A DNA stretch of 64,000 nucleotides from Lachnospiraceae bacterium (GTDB lineage Bacteria > Bacillota > Clostridia > Lachnospirales > Lachnospiraceae): NCBI GenBank assembly GCA_017427415.1, contig JAFRSU010000033.1:1-64000 (forward strand), in the 5' to 3' direction. The position numbers and the translations under genes were made by a program. The notes beneath the pieces were generated by a model, which had not been told where the DNA came from, did no database searches, and worked only from the letters and a program-made list of their open reading frames with translations. Positions 26,362 to 33,931 of this stretch are shown here, in pieces (within the stretch, counting starts at the first letter, position 1; the number at the start of each line of letters is the position of its first letter).

Positions 26362-26376
26362 TCCTTTCGAACCTCG

Positions 26377-26404
26377 TCAATCAGAGAACCGTCTCTCTGA
26401 TTGA
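26377..26404. repeat. REP-like palindrome, copy 2
   Basis: Perfect arms TCAATCAGAG/CTCTGATTGA around AACCGTCT. On the minus strand it encodes the last codons and stop of the kinase at 26381-27169. Confidence 0.85.
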
Positions 26405-27169
26405 TTCTAAATCATACTCTTTGGATTTAAGTATTACAGCATGCTCACCAAATACTTCCTTAAGTATCCTTTTCTCAAGTCTTTTACGGTGTTCAAGATG
26501 AGCCACCAGATTATCGAAACCCTTAAATCCGTGATTCTTTCCATAAGGACAGCTTTCAAGGAACCGCAGCATCATCTGATACCATATCTCATTTCCGTTT
26601 TCATCCACTCTTTCCTTACGGATCACTTCCAATGAGCCTGCCACATCATCCGTATCAAGATACAGGATGCGGTATTGCTTCTGAGCCAGAACGGCAGCAA
26701 TCTTTCTGTAAAATGCGATAATCTCCTCATCCGTCATTTCAAAATATAATATCTGATTCTCAACTATATTCTGTAGCAAAGAACATTCAAAAATCCGGTT
26801 CTCGCCATTCCACTTACTGTATCTTAAAAGAATGATATTTTCAAAATCCTCTCGTCCAACACGGCCATTGTATATTTCATATTGCTCTAAATCTTTATGA
26901 AATCCGGGTATATCCGTGAGAATCTGTGTATAGCATATTACCATGTGATCATCTTCCGCATGGCTTTTTTCTTCTATCTCACTCCGTATGAGCGCATATT
27001 TATCAAGTATCTCTCGATACTTTTCTTTACCGACAAAAGCACACCATGCCAGTTCAACGGGATTGTAATCACCCTCGCGAAATACTTTGTAGTCCGGCTT
27101 CATCTCTGACAGCTTTCCCACAAGTGTGCTTTTGCCTGCACCCTGTATTCCTTCTATAAAATAATTCAT
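26381..27169 (-). CDS. P-loop kinase-like protein
   Basis: A 262-residue P-loop protein. Walker A is GIQGAGKST (residues 7-15) directly at the N-terminus, as in thymidylate-kinase-like and other small-molecule kinases. FREGDYNPVELAWCAFVG and the segment IFECSLLQNIVENQILYFEM (probable DxxQ-like Walker B and lid region) are shared by an uncharacterised Firmicutes family. The last residues (SIRETVL) come from a REP-like palindrome. GGAG precedes the ATG. Substrate unknown. Confidence 0.7.
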   Translation of the reverse strand: MNYFIEGIQGAGKSTLVGKLSEMKPDYKVFREGDYNPVELAWCAFVGKEKYREILDKYALIRSEIEEKSHAEDDHMVICYTQILTDIPGFHKDLEQYEIYNGRVGREDFENIILLRYSKWNGENRIFECSLLQNIVENQILYFEMTDEEIIAFYRKIAAVLAQKQYRILYLDTDDVAGSLEVIRKERVDENGNEIWYQMMLRFLESCPYGKNHGFKGFDNLVAHLEHRKRLEKRILKEVFGEHAVILKSKEYDLESIRETVL

Positions 27170-27189
27170 TTTTTCTCCGTAACTATAAT

Positions 27190-28809
27190 TTATCTTTTAT
27201 CTTCAACCGGAAAAAGTCCGTTCTCTGTTAATCTGTAAATTTTGTCGCATACCTCATCCAGATACTTTCTGTCATGAGATACGCTGATAACAGCTCCCGG
27301 GAATTCCTTAAGCATCTTACGTATCACCGGTCCCGAGAGCGGCGAAAAGTTACGTGTTGGCTCATCCAGTATCAGTACATTGGCTCTCGACATGCTCAAT
27401 TTCAAAAGCAGTACTTTAGCTTTCTGACCGCCTGAGAGTTCTCTTATAGGATGATCCATCTCATCCGCTGTATACTTTAGTGCTCCCAGATATGTACGTA
27501 TCCGAGTCCTGTCTTCCTTTCCTCCGGGCACTTTCCTGTCATGCACATCTACATTATTCCCTTGTCCATTTCCAAAACGGTTCATGATCAAAGCTTCTTC
27601 AAGAAAATCAACCGGGGACTCGTCCAGATTAAGCAGTACCTCATAATTCTGAGGCATATACTGAGCTTTTAAATCCGGTCTTGAAAGTAAATCTTCAGCT
27701 ATTTTTGAAAGTAATGTTGTCTTTCCGCAACCGTTAGTCCCGACTATCGCTATCTTTTCGGAACCGCGTATTTTAAGTACTATATTTTCTGCTAAAACCC
27801 TACTGCCATCACTTGTTTTCAGCTCCGGGCTCTCATACTCCAGCACCCATTTCCCCGAAGGTATGCTGCTGTCCTTATCTCCCAGCTTAAAGAATATAGC
27901 TTCCTCCTGCTCGGGCATTTCGGTCATATCTTCATCTTCACGCTCGAAACGCTTCTCCATAGACTTTACGTTCTTCATTTTCTTCTTTAAAAGCCTTCCG
28001 ATGGCGTCACGTTCCGCATGTGATATATTATCCAGGCTGGCTCCAACGCTCTGTTCAAGTTTACGCAGTTTCTCATCTCTGATCTTCTTTTCCCTGCGTT
28101 CACCGAGAGCTATCTGTTCCTGCTTTTCAAAAGCGTTAAGTCTTTCTTCCACATACGTTCTGTAAGGCACATTTGCTACCGTATGACGGCATTTGGTCTT
28201 TCTCCTTATCTGTTCGAAATGAATAACCCTGTTTGCAGTATGTTCTATCAGAGTTTCATCATGGGATATAAATAACACCGCATGTTTCCAGCTATTGATA
28301 AAGCTTTCCATCCATTCCAATGTTTCAATGTCGATATCGTTAGATGGCTCATCAAGCAACAGTATGGTCGGTTCCTCTATAAGTATCCGCATCATCTGAG
28401 CCTTTACTCTCTCTCCTCCTGAAAGAGTCTGCATCGTTTGTTCCCTATAGTAGAACTCCGATTCGACATGAAAATCGTTAGCAAGTTTTGACAGCTCCTT
28501 GGGAGTTTTATCCAGGAAACCGGAAGCCTCCATGAAATACTCGCATACAGTCTTGCTCTTTTCCTGCTCCGGAAGTTCCTGAGGCAGATATCCGAGCCTC
28601 TCCCCATTTATCACTTTCTCTCCGGAATACTCAATATAATCCTCTACCAGCTCCGGATCATATATCCACTTCATAAGAGTGGATTTTCCGTTTCCTTCCT
28701 CGCCTATCATGACAGCTCTGTCTCCGTCATTTAAGACTAAAGAAAAGTCTTCCAATATGGTTCTTAAATCCTTTTTATGCGTTAAAGTTACGTTCTTTAT
28801 CTGAAACAT
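27190..28809 (-). CDS. ABC-F ATPase, probable antibiotic-resistance ribosome-protection protein
   Basis: About 539 residues, two ABC domains and no membrane segments. Domain 1 has Walker A GEEGNGKST, signature LSGGERVKAQ and Walker B ILLLDEPSNDIDIETLEW. A charged linker follows (KLRKLEQSVGASLDNISHAE region), then domain 2 with GTNGCGKTT, LSGGQKAKVLLLKL and LILDEPTRNFSPLSGPVIR. The NFSPLSGPV wording after Walker B is shared with the CplR-like branch of resistance ABC-F proteins, which clear antibiotics from the ribosome. The ATG at 28809 lies eight bases after AAAGGGGG. Expression is preceded by a leader peptide and terminator, consistent with induction by ribosome stalling. Drug class not assignable. 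Confidence 0.85.
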   Translation of the reverse strand: MFQIKNVTLTHKKDLRTILEDFSLVLNDGDRAVMIGEEGNGKSTLMKWIYDPELVEDYIEYSGEKVINGERLGYLPQELPEQEKSKTVCEYFMEASGFLDKTPKELSKLANDFHVESEFYYREQTMQTLSGGERVKAQMMRILIEEPTILLLDEPSNDIDIETLEWMESFINSWKHAVLFISHDETLIEHTANRVIHFEQIRRKTKCRHTVANVPYRTYVEERLNAFEKQEQIALGERREKKIRDEKLRKLEQSVGASLDNISHAERDAIGRLLKKKMKNVKSMEKRFEREDEDMTEMPEQEEAIFFKLGDKDSSIPSGKWVLEYESPELKTSDGSRVLAENIVLKIRGSEKIAIVGTNGCGKTTLLSKIAEDLLSRPDLKAQYMPQNYEVLLNLDESPVDFLEEALIMNRFGNGQGNNVDVHDRKVPGGKEDRTRIRTYLGALKYTADEMDHPIRELSGGQKAKVLLLKLSMSRANVLILDEPTRNFSPLSGPVIRKMLKEFPGAVISVSHDRKYLDEVCDKIYRLTENGLFPVEDKR

Positions 28810-28845
28810 ATACATTCCCCCTTTCAAAAACTCCCGGGGTATTAT

Positions 28846-28873
28846 TCAATCAAAGAACCGTACCTATGATTGA
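28846..28873. repeat. REP-like palindrome, copy 3
   Basis: Arms TCAATCAAAG/CTATGATTGA (one mismatch) around AACCGTAC. It lies between the attenuator terminator and the ABC-F ribosome site, so it is part of the read-through mRNA leader. Confidence 0.8.
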
Positions 28874-28875
28874 AT

Positions 28876-28910
28876 ACAAAAATACCCCGATACCTTCCGG
28901 TATCAGGGTA
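28876..28910 (-). terminator. Attenuator terminator upstream of the ABC-F gene
   Basis: On the minus strand, TACCCTGATACC-ggaa-GGTATCGGGGTA forms a 12-bp stem (one G-U pair) followed by TTTTTG. Its 5' arm is also complementary to the end of the leader ORF: 28906-28917 pairs with 28968-28980, eleven base pairs with one bulge and one mismatch. This gives a mutually exclusive antiterminator. Confidence 0.85.
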
Positions 28911-28968
28911 TAATAATTCAATGTGATCTTCAGGCCATAGTAAACCTATAGCGTAAGAATCCGAAATA

Positions 28969-29046
28969 TTAATATACACCGCCCCAGGAGGTAATGCTTT
29001 TGTTGTTCTTTTTAATAATGCTTCTAATGACGATAATGATACTCAT
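28969..29046 (-). CDS. 25-codon leader peptide controlling the ABC-F gene
   Basis: The peptide starts MSIIIVIRSIIKK and ends TSWGGVY, followed by TAA. A strong ribosome site GGGAGGTAA (29052-29060) precedes the ATG. The segment TTACCTCC within codons 17-20 (28986-28994) is complementary to that ribosome site, so an untranslated leader can close its own start. The last codons and stop overlap the antiterminator arm. The design is that of drug-inducible ribosome-mediated attenuation: a stalled ribosome frees the antiterminator, a terminating ribosome covers it. The stretch 28810-29180 is explained by this leader, its promoter, the terminator and a REP. Confidence 0.8.
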   Translation of the reverse strand: MSIIIVIRSIIKKNNKSITSWGGVY

Positions 29047-29142
29047 CGTTGTTACCTCCCTTTCTGGAACTTTTCTTCCTTTTGGATGCATCCGACGGTT
29101 TTTACCTAAATCGTTAAACATCAGATATCACCGACATTTTCG

Positions 29143-29171
29143 ATTATAACCATTATTTAGAAAAATGTCAA
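29143..29171 (-). promoter_or_regulatory. Consensus sigma-A promoter of the ABC-F leader
   Basis: Minus strand TTGACA (29166-29171), exactly 17 bases, TATAAT (29143-29148). Transcription would begin near 29136, about 90 bases before the leader ATG. Confidence 0.85.
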
Positions 29172-29180
29172 CCCGTTATT

Positions 29181-29396
29181 TTAATTCTGTTTAGGTTTTC
29201 TTGTAAGTTTTTCCCTGCTGCCGTCCGGACGCTGTATCACGACATTATCCAGATGGTTACGTACATGGCCGCGCATCGCTTCTATATATGCCTTTCTGAG
29301 CTCCTGCTGTTCCGTCTTTTCTTCCTCTGTCAGACCTTCGTTTTTAGACTTATGATGCAGTTCATTTATTCTTTTTATGTCATTTTCGGTGATCAT
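29181..29396 (-). CDS. DUF896 family protein (YnzC-like)
   Basis: A 71-residue basic protein matching the DUF896/UPF0291 family: DIKRINELHHKSKNEGLTEE, then EQQELRKAYIEAMRGHVRNH with the conserved R-x-x-Y-I motif. The Bacillus homologue YnzC belongs to the SOS operon, but no LexA site is evident here. The start is the ATG at 29396, behind AAGGAAAACG. Cytoplasmic; function unknown. Confidence 0.85.
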   Translation of the reverse strand: MITENDIKRINELHHKSKNEGLTEEEKTEQQELRKAYIEAMRGHVRNHLDNVVIQRPDGSREKLTRKPKQN

Positions 29397-29428
29397 CGTT
29401 TTCCTTGTCTCCACATGTATATTTGTCT

Positions 29429-30115
29429 TTATTTCAAAATTTTCTTTATCTCTTCTTCCGAAGCCTTCGGCAATATTTTCTTAAAATGCTTAATTATCTT
29501 CTCATAAGATTCCTCGGGAGTGCTTTTATATACCTTGTCCGTAAATTTTGTCCCGAACAGTTTCTCGGGAGTCGTATACTCGGCTATTCCCCACCCGTAT
29601 TCGTTTCCGAATCTGTCGGTCTCATGCTTAAAATCACTTATTACCACATATCCGAGCTTCTGAAGCCTGGTAATTGTACCGTCAAATCCTTTTCGTCCGT
29701 TCTTGCCGTAACTGCCCAAGCGCTTCAGTGTCTTTGAAAATACAGGTGCATTCTCATCCAGAAGCTCATACAGCTCCTTTTCATTTTGTGAAGCAAGCCC
29801 GTCATCATATCTTGCATCAAAATCATAACCGTCTCGCCTGAAGTTAGCAAAATCCGGAAACCATTTAGCACTTATATACATGGCTTTATTCCTTAAGAAC
29901 TTACCGTATGCGCACTTTGCCTTTCTAATGACCGGCCCCTTCCATTCCCATGCTTCCCACGGGTCGCTCCCATCATACCAGCATCTGTGCTCAATATGTT
30001 CTTCCAGAGAAAATCCGTCTATCTCATTTGTAAAAAAAGGGACAAAACCGACCGTATCGATCAGTTTTATCAGCTCATCCATGGATCCGATCTTAAAATT
30101 ATCCGAATATGTCAT
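29429..30115 (-). CDS. AlkZ-related protein
   Basis: A 228-residue soluble protein resembling the family annotated as AlkZ-related, distant to winged-helix alkylpurine DNA glycosylases. Characteristic pieces are GFVPFFTNEIDGFSLEEH, DPWEAWEWKGPVIR, AKWFPDFANFRRDGYDFDAR and YGWGIAEYTTPEKLFG. The AlkZ QxQ catalytic motif is not evident, so glycosylase activity is unproven. Its ATG overlaps the stop of the DUF1294 gene (ATGA), and CGAAGGGG precedes it. Confidence 0.6.
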   Translation of the reverse strand: MTYSDNFKIGSMDELIKLIDTVGFVPFFTNEIDGFSLEEHIEHRCWYDGSDPWEAWEWKGPVIRKAKCAYGKFLRNKAMYISAKWFPDFANFRRDGYDFDARYDDGLASQNEKELYELLDENAPVFSKTLKRLGSYGKNGRKGFDGTITRLQKLGYVVISDFKHETDRFGNEYGWGIAEYTTPEKLFGTKFTDKVYKSTPEESYEKIIKHFKKILPKASEEEIKKILK

Positions 30116-30396
30116 AAAATCCCCTTCGTGAATAAAAAGACAGCCAGTGCTATATGCAATATCAGTATCAGAGGCATTCCTATCACAAAATAAATATGCT
30201 TTGTCTTATGCCTGAACATATACATACCAAGCAAAGTTCCGATACTTCCGCCTATAATGCTTACACCGAACAATGTAGCTTCTTTTATACGCCAGGCTCC
30301 CCTTTTGGCTTTACTTTTGTCTATACCCATAACCGCTATTCCGACGATGTTCATTACTGCGAGATATCCTATGATTATTATGTATTTCAGCTCCAT
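30112..30396 (-). CDS. DUF1294 membrane protein
   Basis: A 94-residue protein of the DUF1294 family with about three membrane segments (IIIIGYLAVMNIVGIAVMG; GVSIIGGSIGTLLGMYMF; MPLILILHIALAVFLF) and the typical DKSKAKRGAWRIKEATL and RHKTKHIYF loops. Function unknown. It is coupled by ATGA to the downstream AlkZ-related gene and separated by one base from the gene upstream. Confidence 0.85.
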   Translation of the reverse strand: MELKYIIIIGYLAVMNIVGIAVMGIDKSKAKRGAWRIKEATLFGVSIIGGSIGTLLGMYMFRHKTKHIYFVIGMPLILILHIALAVFLFTKGIL

Positions 30397-30397
30397 A

Positions 30398-30682
30398 TTA
30401 CAATCCTTCCTCTAAGATGGTATTAATGCTTGCATTGGCTTCTTCACTCATTTTTTTCTTATGCCACCTGTCTATATCACTGCATATGGCGAGCATCTCA
30501 TCCACTATAAGTTCAGCCTTATTTGGCTTTACATAATGGAGATATGCTATCATTCTTTCCATCGCCTTGGGACTTCCCAGGTTGACAGCTATCTCATTAC
30601 CCAGGCTTTCAGGAAATCCGAGTTTCTTTATCTCTCCCACAAGTTCAAGCTTTGTTCTCGCCCATTCACGCCGTGCGTCCAT
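30398..30682 (-). CDS. Small conserved hypothetical protein
   Basis: A 94-residue, mainly helical, charged protein (LGFPESLGNEIAVNLGSPKA; MIAYLHYVKPNKAELIVDEM) without recognised domain, signal or membrane segment. AGGATAAG precedes the ATG. It lies in a tight run with the DUF1294 gene and the MerR regulator, suggesting a shared transcript from the MerR-controlled exporter promoter. Confidence 0.6.
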   Translation of the reverse strand: MDARREWARTKLELVGEIKKLGFPESLGNEIAVNLGSPKAMERMIAYLHYVKPNKAELIVDEMLAICSDIDRWHKKKMSEEANASINTILEEGL

Positions 30683-30700
30683 ATACTTATCCTAAGCCTC

Positions 30701-31183
30701 CTACAGCCACAAAACATCGCTCAATATCTGACGTACATTCTCCTCGCTGACCTTGATGAGCTTTGCCAGGTACCAGGCTCTTTCTTCGTCACTCATTTCT
30801 TTTATTTTATCAGCTTCTTTTCCTTCCGTCATTTTTGCTTTAAGGTCATTAAGCTCATTGATCTTTGATTCAGTCTTCCAAATGATCTCTTTCAGATTAG
30901 ACTCTTTTATCTCAAACAGCGCGAGCATTTCATCCCTGCTGCAAGTGCCCGACAGAAGCTTTGATATCTCATTTAAAGAAAAACCCATATCCTGAAGTTC
31001 AAGAAGTGCCTCAACCTGTTTTAACTGGTCCGCGGAGTAATACCTGTAGCCGGTTTCTTCATCCACTTCTACCGGTTTTATCACTTTCTTTTTTTCATAT
31101 ACACGGAGCGCCTTTACCGATACTCCGGCCAGCACGGCCAATTCCCCTATCTTTAAAAGTTGAAATCTCGGATCCTTCTCCAT
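30701..31183 (-). CDS. MerR-family transcriptional regulator of the ABC exporter operon
   Basis: A 160-residue MerR regulator. The winged helix-turn-helix is LLKIGELAVLAGVSVKALRV followed by YEKKKVIKPVEVDEETGYRYY; a coiled-coil dimerisation helix (ALFEIKESNLKEIIWKTESK region) follows and the C-terminal 50 residues form a small effector/dimer end. No metal-binding cysteine triad, so a drug or stress effector is more likely. The ATG at 31183 follows CGGAGGAAAC. The operator with 19-bp spacer at 33871-33901, upstream of the exporter genes in the same run, is the obvious target, making this an autoregulated drug-efflux operon. Confidence 0.85.
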   Translation of the reverse strand: MEKDPRFQLLKIGELAVLAGVSVKALRVYEKKKVIKPVEVDEETGYRYYSADQLKQVEALLELQDMGFSLNEISKLLSGTCSRDEMLALFEIKESNLKEIIWKTESKINELNDLKAKMTEGKEADKIKEMSDEERAWYLAKLIKVSEENVRQILSDVLWL

Positions 31184-31199
31184 ATCTGTTTCCTCCGAA

Positions 31200-31227
31200 T
31201 CTATCAGAGAACCGTCCCTATGATTGA
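31200..31227. repeat. REP-like palindrome, copy 4
   Basis: Arms TCTATCAGAG/CTATGATTGA around AACCGTCC, imperfect. It sits between the ABC transporter gene and the MerR gene. Confidence 0.8.
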
Positions 31228-31229
31228 TT

Positions 31230-32183
31230 TTACAATACTTCCTCAACCCTCTCGGCGGCCGGCAGATTGCCTTTCATGCGGCCGACACAGCTGTTTATCA
31301 TCATTACGCTTTTCATCATCTCGCCGCGGTATTGTGTTATCTTCATCATCCTTGCGAAATCATCCAGTTCACTACCAATCATACTATTTCCTAAGAATAA
31401 AAGCAAGAGATATCCCGTCATTCCCGAAAAAGTATTTATCCCGGTGGCAAGTGCTGTCCTTTTGTGTGCTTTCATATTGTTTTTCATGATCTTAAGGCTT
31501 TCCTCTTCCGCTTTTGCCATGACCAGTTCCTCTCCATCAAATATCCTTATTGATTCGAAGGCGTTGACTACCGGCTCCATCCAGTTGGTATACTTGGCAT
31601 AATGCTCTCTGGAATTCTTCTTAAACGCCGGAACCTTCCTGATAGCTACGACACTGCTTAAGAAAAAGAACGGAAGCGTAACGAGCAGTGAGACTGCAAG
31701 CATGGTCCTGTTAAGCATAAACAGCAATGCTGCTGACAAGGTCATATTTACTGACGCAATAAGCAGATGCATAAAATTTAACGGTCCCACAAGATAGAGA
31801 TCGGTCTTATCTATATCGCTGTTCAGTCTGCTGATCCAGTCTCCTGCGGACAGTTCTTCCATCTCCTGTCCTGTCCGGGACAAAAGTGATTTATATACCC
31901 GCATCCTGAGCTTTTTGATAAACCTGATATTTATCTTCATTGTTACGACTGCCCAGACAAACATATTGTAGCCGAACATTATTACCGTAAACAGCAAAAA
32001 CATACCGAATGTCGGAAGAAGCTCTCCCTCTTCCTTTCTCTCAGCCAGATGTATAAAGGTTTCCAGCATATTGGCTGAGAGTAAAGCATTTATAAAATCG
32101 AACGGTGCACGCAGTATCATCACTAAGATAAAGTCTTTTGTCATTCCCGTCTCTTTTAGTATTATTCTTACTTTTCTGTTCAT
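31230..32183 (-). CDS. ABC exporter transmembrane subunit without ATPase domain
   Basis: A 317-residue protein matching the six-helix transmembrane domain of ABC_membrane exporters: FTVIMFGYNMFVWAVVTMKI, LSLRRFIKKL-like intracellular loop (MRVYKSLLSRTGQEMEELSA) and a coupling helix with D-W-I-S-R-L-N-S-D-I. It ends before any Walker A. It follows the separate ATPase gene by 13 bases, and a second transmembrane gene lies upstream. The three products probably assemble as a TMD-TMD-NBD2 exporter in the cytoplasmic membrane. Confidence 0.82.
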   Translation of the reverse strand: MNRKVRIILKETGMTKDFILVMILRAPFDFINALLSANMLETFIHLAERKEEGELLPTFGMFLLFTVIMFGYNMFVWAVVTMKINIRFIKKLRMRVYKSLLSRTGQEMEELSAGDWISRLNSDIDKTDLYLVGPLNFMHLLIASVNMTLSAALLFMLNRTMLAVSLLVTLPFFFLSSVVAIRKVPAFKKNSREHYAKYTNWMEPVVNAFESIRIFDGEELVMAKAEEESLKIMKNNMKAHKRTALATGINTFSGMTGYLLLLFLGNSMIGSELDDFARMMKITQYRGEMMKSVMMINSCVGRMKGNLPAAERVEEVL

Positions 32184-32196
32184 CCGGTTACGCTCC

Positions 32197-32829
32197 TTAT
32201 CCTTTGAGTTCTCCGTCCTTTAACGTATAAACCCTTGTATATCCTTCCAAATGCTGTGCCTGATGAGTCACATGTACCACTGTCTTATCTGCTGCATATT
32301 CCATGATAGCTTCGAGCACCGACCTCGAATTCTCACTGTCAAGCGCCGATGCCGGCTCATCGAGCAACAGCACCTCCGAATCCTTGCAGATTGCCCTGGC
32401 TATGGCTATACGCTGTGCCTGCCCTCCGGACAGTTCATCCGCCCTGTCTCCGAGATAGGTGTTAAGTCCCTCCGGCAGAGTCTCTATCCACCCTGAAAGT
32501 CTGGCCATTTTTACAGCCTTTTCCACGTGACTGTCGGGATACTTATGTCCCATGGTGATATTGTCATATATGGATAACGGAAGTAACATGGGGGACTGCA
32601 TGACTACTGACACCTTTCTGCTTATTTTTTCGGGCTCGGTCTCTCCGTCCACCGTAACAGTCCCACCATCTGCCCTGTAAAGTCCTGCCAGTATCTTAAG
32701 CAGCGTGCTTTTTCCGCAGCCGCTCTCTCCCATTATACCAATCTTATCTCCCTTATTAATACTCAGAGAAAGATTGTTGATTATCAACTTATTCTCATAT
32801 AAAAATGTAACATTCTTTAATGTGATCAT
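32197..32829 (-). CDS. ABC transporter ATP-binding subunit
   Basis: A 210-residue nucleotide-binding domain: Walker A GESGCGKST, Q-loop VVMQSPMLLPLS, signature LSGGQAQRIAIARAI, Walker B VLLLDEPASALD and the H-loop VVHVTHQAQH. All motifs are intact, so it should hydrolyse ATP. I prefer the ATG at 32829, six bases after GGAG; ATGs at 32832 and 32841 are possible. A single NBD gene stands between two TMD-only genes, so a homodimer probably serves a TMD heterodimer. Confidence 0.85.
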   Translation of the reverse strand: MITLKNVTFLYENKLIINNLSLSINKGDKIGIMGESGCGKSTLLKILAGLYRADGGTVTVDGETEPEKISRKVSVVMQSPMLLPLSIYDNITMGHKYPDSHVEKAVKMARLSGWIETLPEGLNTYLGDRADELSGGQAQRIAIARAICKDSEVLLLDEPASALDSENSRSVLEAIMEYAADKTVVHVTHQAQHLEGYTRVYTLKDGELKG

Positions 32830-32850
32830 CATTTTCTCCATTCTTTATAA

Positions 32851-32877
32851 AGATCCTTCGCGTACGCTCAGGATGAC
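32851..32877. repeat. Intergenic palindromic repeat, ATCCTTCG...CAGGATGACA family
   Basis: AGATCCTTCGCGTACGCTCA followed by GGATGACA; a related copy lies at 35331-35357. It separates the first transmembrane gene from the ATPase gene. Confidence 0.7.
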
Positions 32878-32899
32878 AATATTTATATATACGCTGTTT

Positions 32900-33844
32900 T
32901 TAGTTTATCTTTAGTTTATCAAGATTTGTCGTGAACACTTTAAATCCGGATATCCAACTCGGAAGGTTCATAATCGAATTTGTAAGACTACTCTGCATGT
33001 TTAAAAATACTATCAGCGTTCCGAGCATTATATTCCCTTTGATCACCATAAAACCGCCTACCGTAATAAGCAAAAGCATCGGCACTCTTGAAAGTATTCC
33101 CGAAAGAGAATTGTACAAAGCATTAAGCTTCTCCATATCCGCTTCATGTTTTCCCCAGTTCTCAAGGCTTTTTTCATAAGTACTTATGCACATTTCCTCC
33201 CCGTTATATATCTTAACTGCAGGAAATGCATTTACCAGGCTGTATGATACCCTGTTCATTTTTTCTTTTTCTTTTAATGCCGAGGATACGATACCGGACA
33301 GTCTTCTGCTTGACCATTTTACATAGAAAAGTATCAGGAGCGTAGGTATAAATATTACTAAAGTGAGCAGTATATTCTGAAACATCAGGAAAACAAATAC
33401 CAGAACGCCAGTGAGCAGCATGTCGGTAATATCAAAAAATGTGGTAGAGAGATATTCATCCGCCCGTGAAAGTTCATTCTGGACCTTTGACATCACAGAA
33501 CCTGCATCGTTCCCATCCCGGTTTTCACTGTCCGATCCGGCTTTTTCCCGCTGCATACTTAAAATTTTGCCGATGAAACCCATCCTTAAGGTATGTGCCA
33601 TTTTTTCCGCCGCATATCTTCCGGAATAGTGTTTCAGATATACCGTCACCACATTGGATACAAGGAAACATGCAAGTATCGTCACCAAAGCAGATGTTAT
33701 CTTTTCCCGGTTTTCTATCCTGTTGACCAGTTCTCCTATATAGACTATATATATCATCTGGGACAGATTGGCGGCTATCGCTATAATTACTGCGACAGTT
33801 ACACATATCCGGTTGTTTTTCAGAATTTTAGATAAAACAGACAT
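32900..33844 (-). CDS. ABC exporter transmembrane subunit without ATPase domain
   Basis: A 314-residue transmembrane domain of the ABC_membrane type and the first gene of the exporter operon. Membrane segments include VTVAVIIAIAANLSQMIYIV, ALVTILACFLVSNVVTVYL, MLLTGVLVFVFLMFQNILLT (several pass boundaries) and LLLITVGGFMVIKGNIML; the coupling helix is near SVMSKVQNELSRADEYLSTT. No Walker motifs. GGGAGG lies upstream of the ATG, and a MerR-type promoter directly precedes it. Confidence 0.82.
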   Translation of the reverse strand: MSVLSKILKNNRICVTVAVIIAIAANLSQMIYIVYIGELVNRIENREKITSALVTILACFLVSNVVTVYLKHYSGRYAAEKMAHTLRMGFIGKILSMQREKAGSDSENRDGNDAGSVMSKVQNELSRADEYLSTTFFDITDMLLTGVLVFVFLMFQNILLTLVIFIPTLLILFYVKWSSRRLSGIVSSALKEKEKMNRVSYSLVNAFPAVKIYNGEEMCISTYEKSLENWGKHEADMEKLNALYNSLSGILSRVPMLLLITVGGFMVIKGNIMLGTLIVFLNMQSSLTNSIMNLPSWISGFKVFTTNLDKLKIN

Positions 33845-33870
33845 AACCCCTTAACCTCCCTTTCGAGCAA

Positions 33871-33901
33871 AGTATAAACTCTGCCCTTAGGGACGAGTCA
33901 A
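33871..33901 (-). promoter_or_regulatory. MerR-type promoter/operator of the ABC exporter operon
   Basis: Minus strand TTGACT (33896-33901), a 19-base spacer, TATACT (33871-33876). The elongated spacer is filled by the palindrome ACTCGTCCCTAAGGGCAGAGT's two halves (ACTC-n2-CCCT-A-AGGG-n2-GAGT, 33878-33898), the standard architecture of MerR-controlled multidrug promoters. An 11-bp inverted repeat CATAACCCCTT/AAGGGGTTATG (33842-33852 and 33900-33910) brackets it. Confidence 0.88.
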
Positions 33902-33931
33902 GGGGTTATGTGTACATTTTTATAATTTTTT

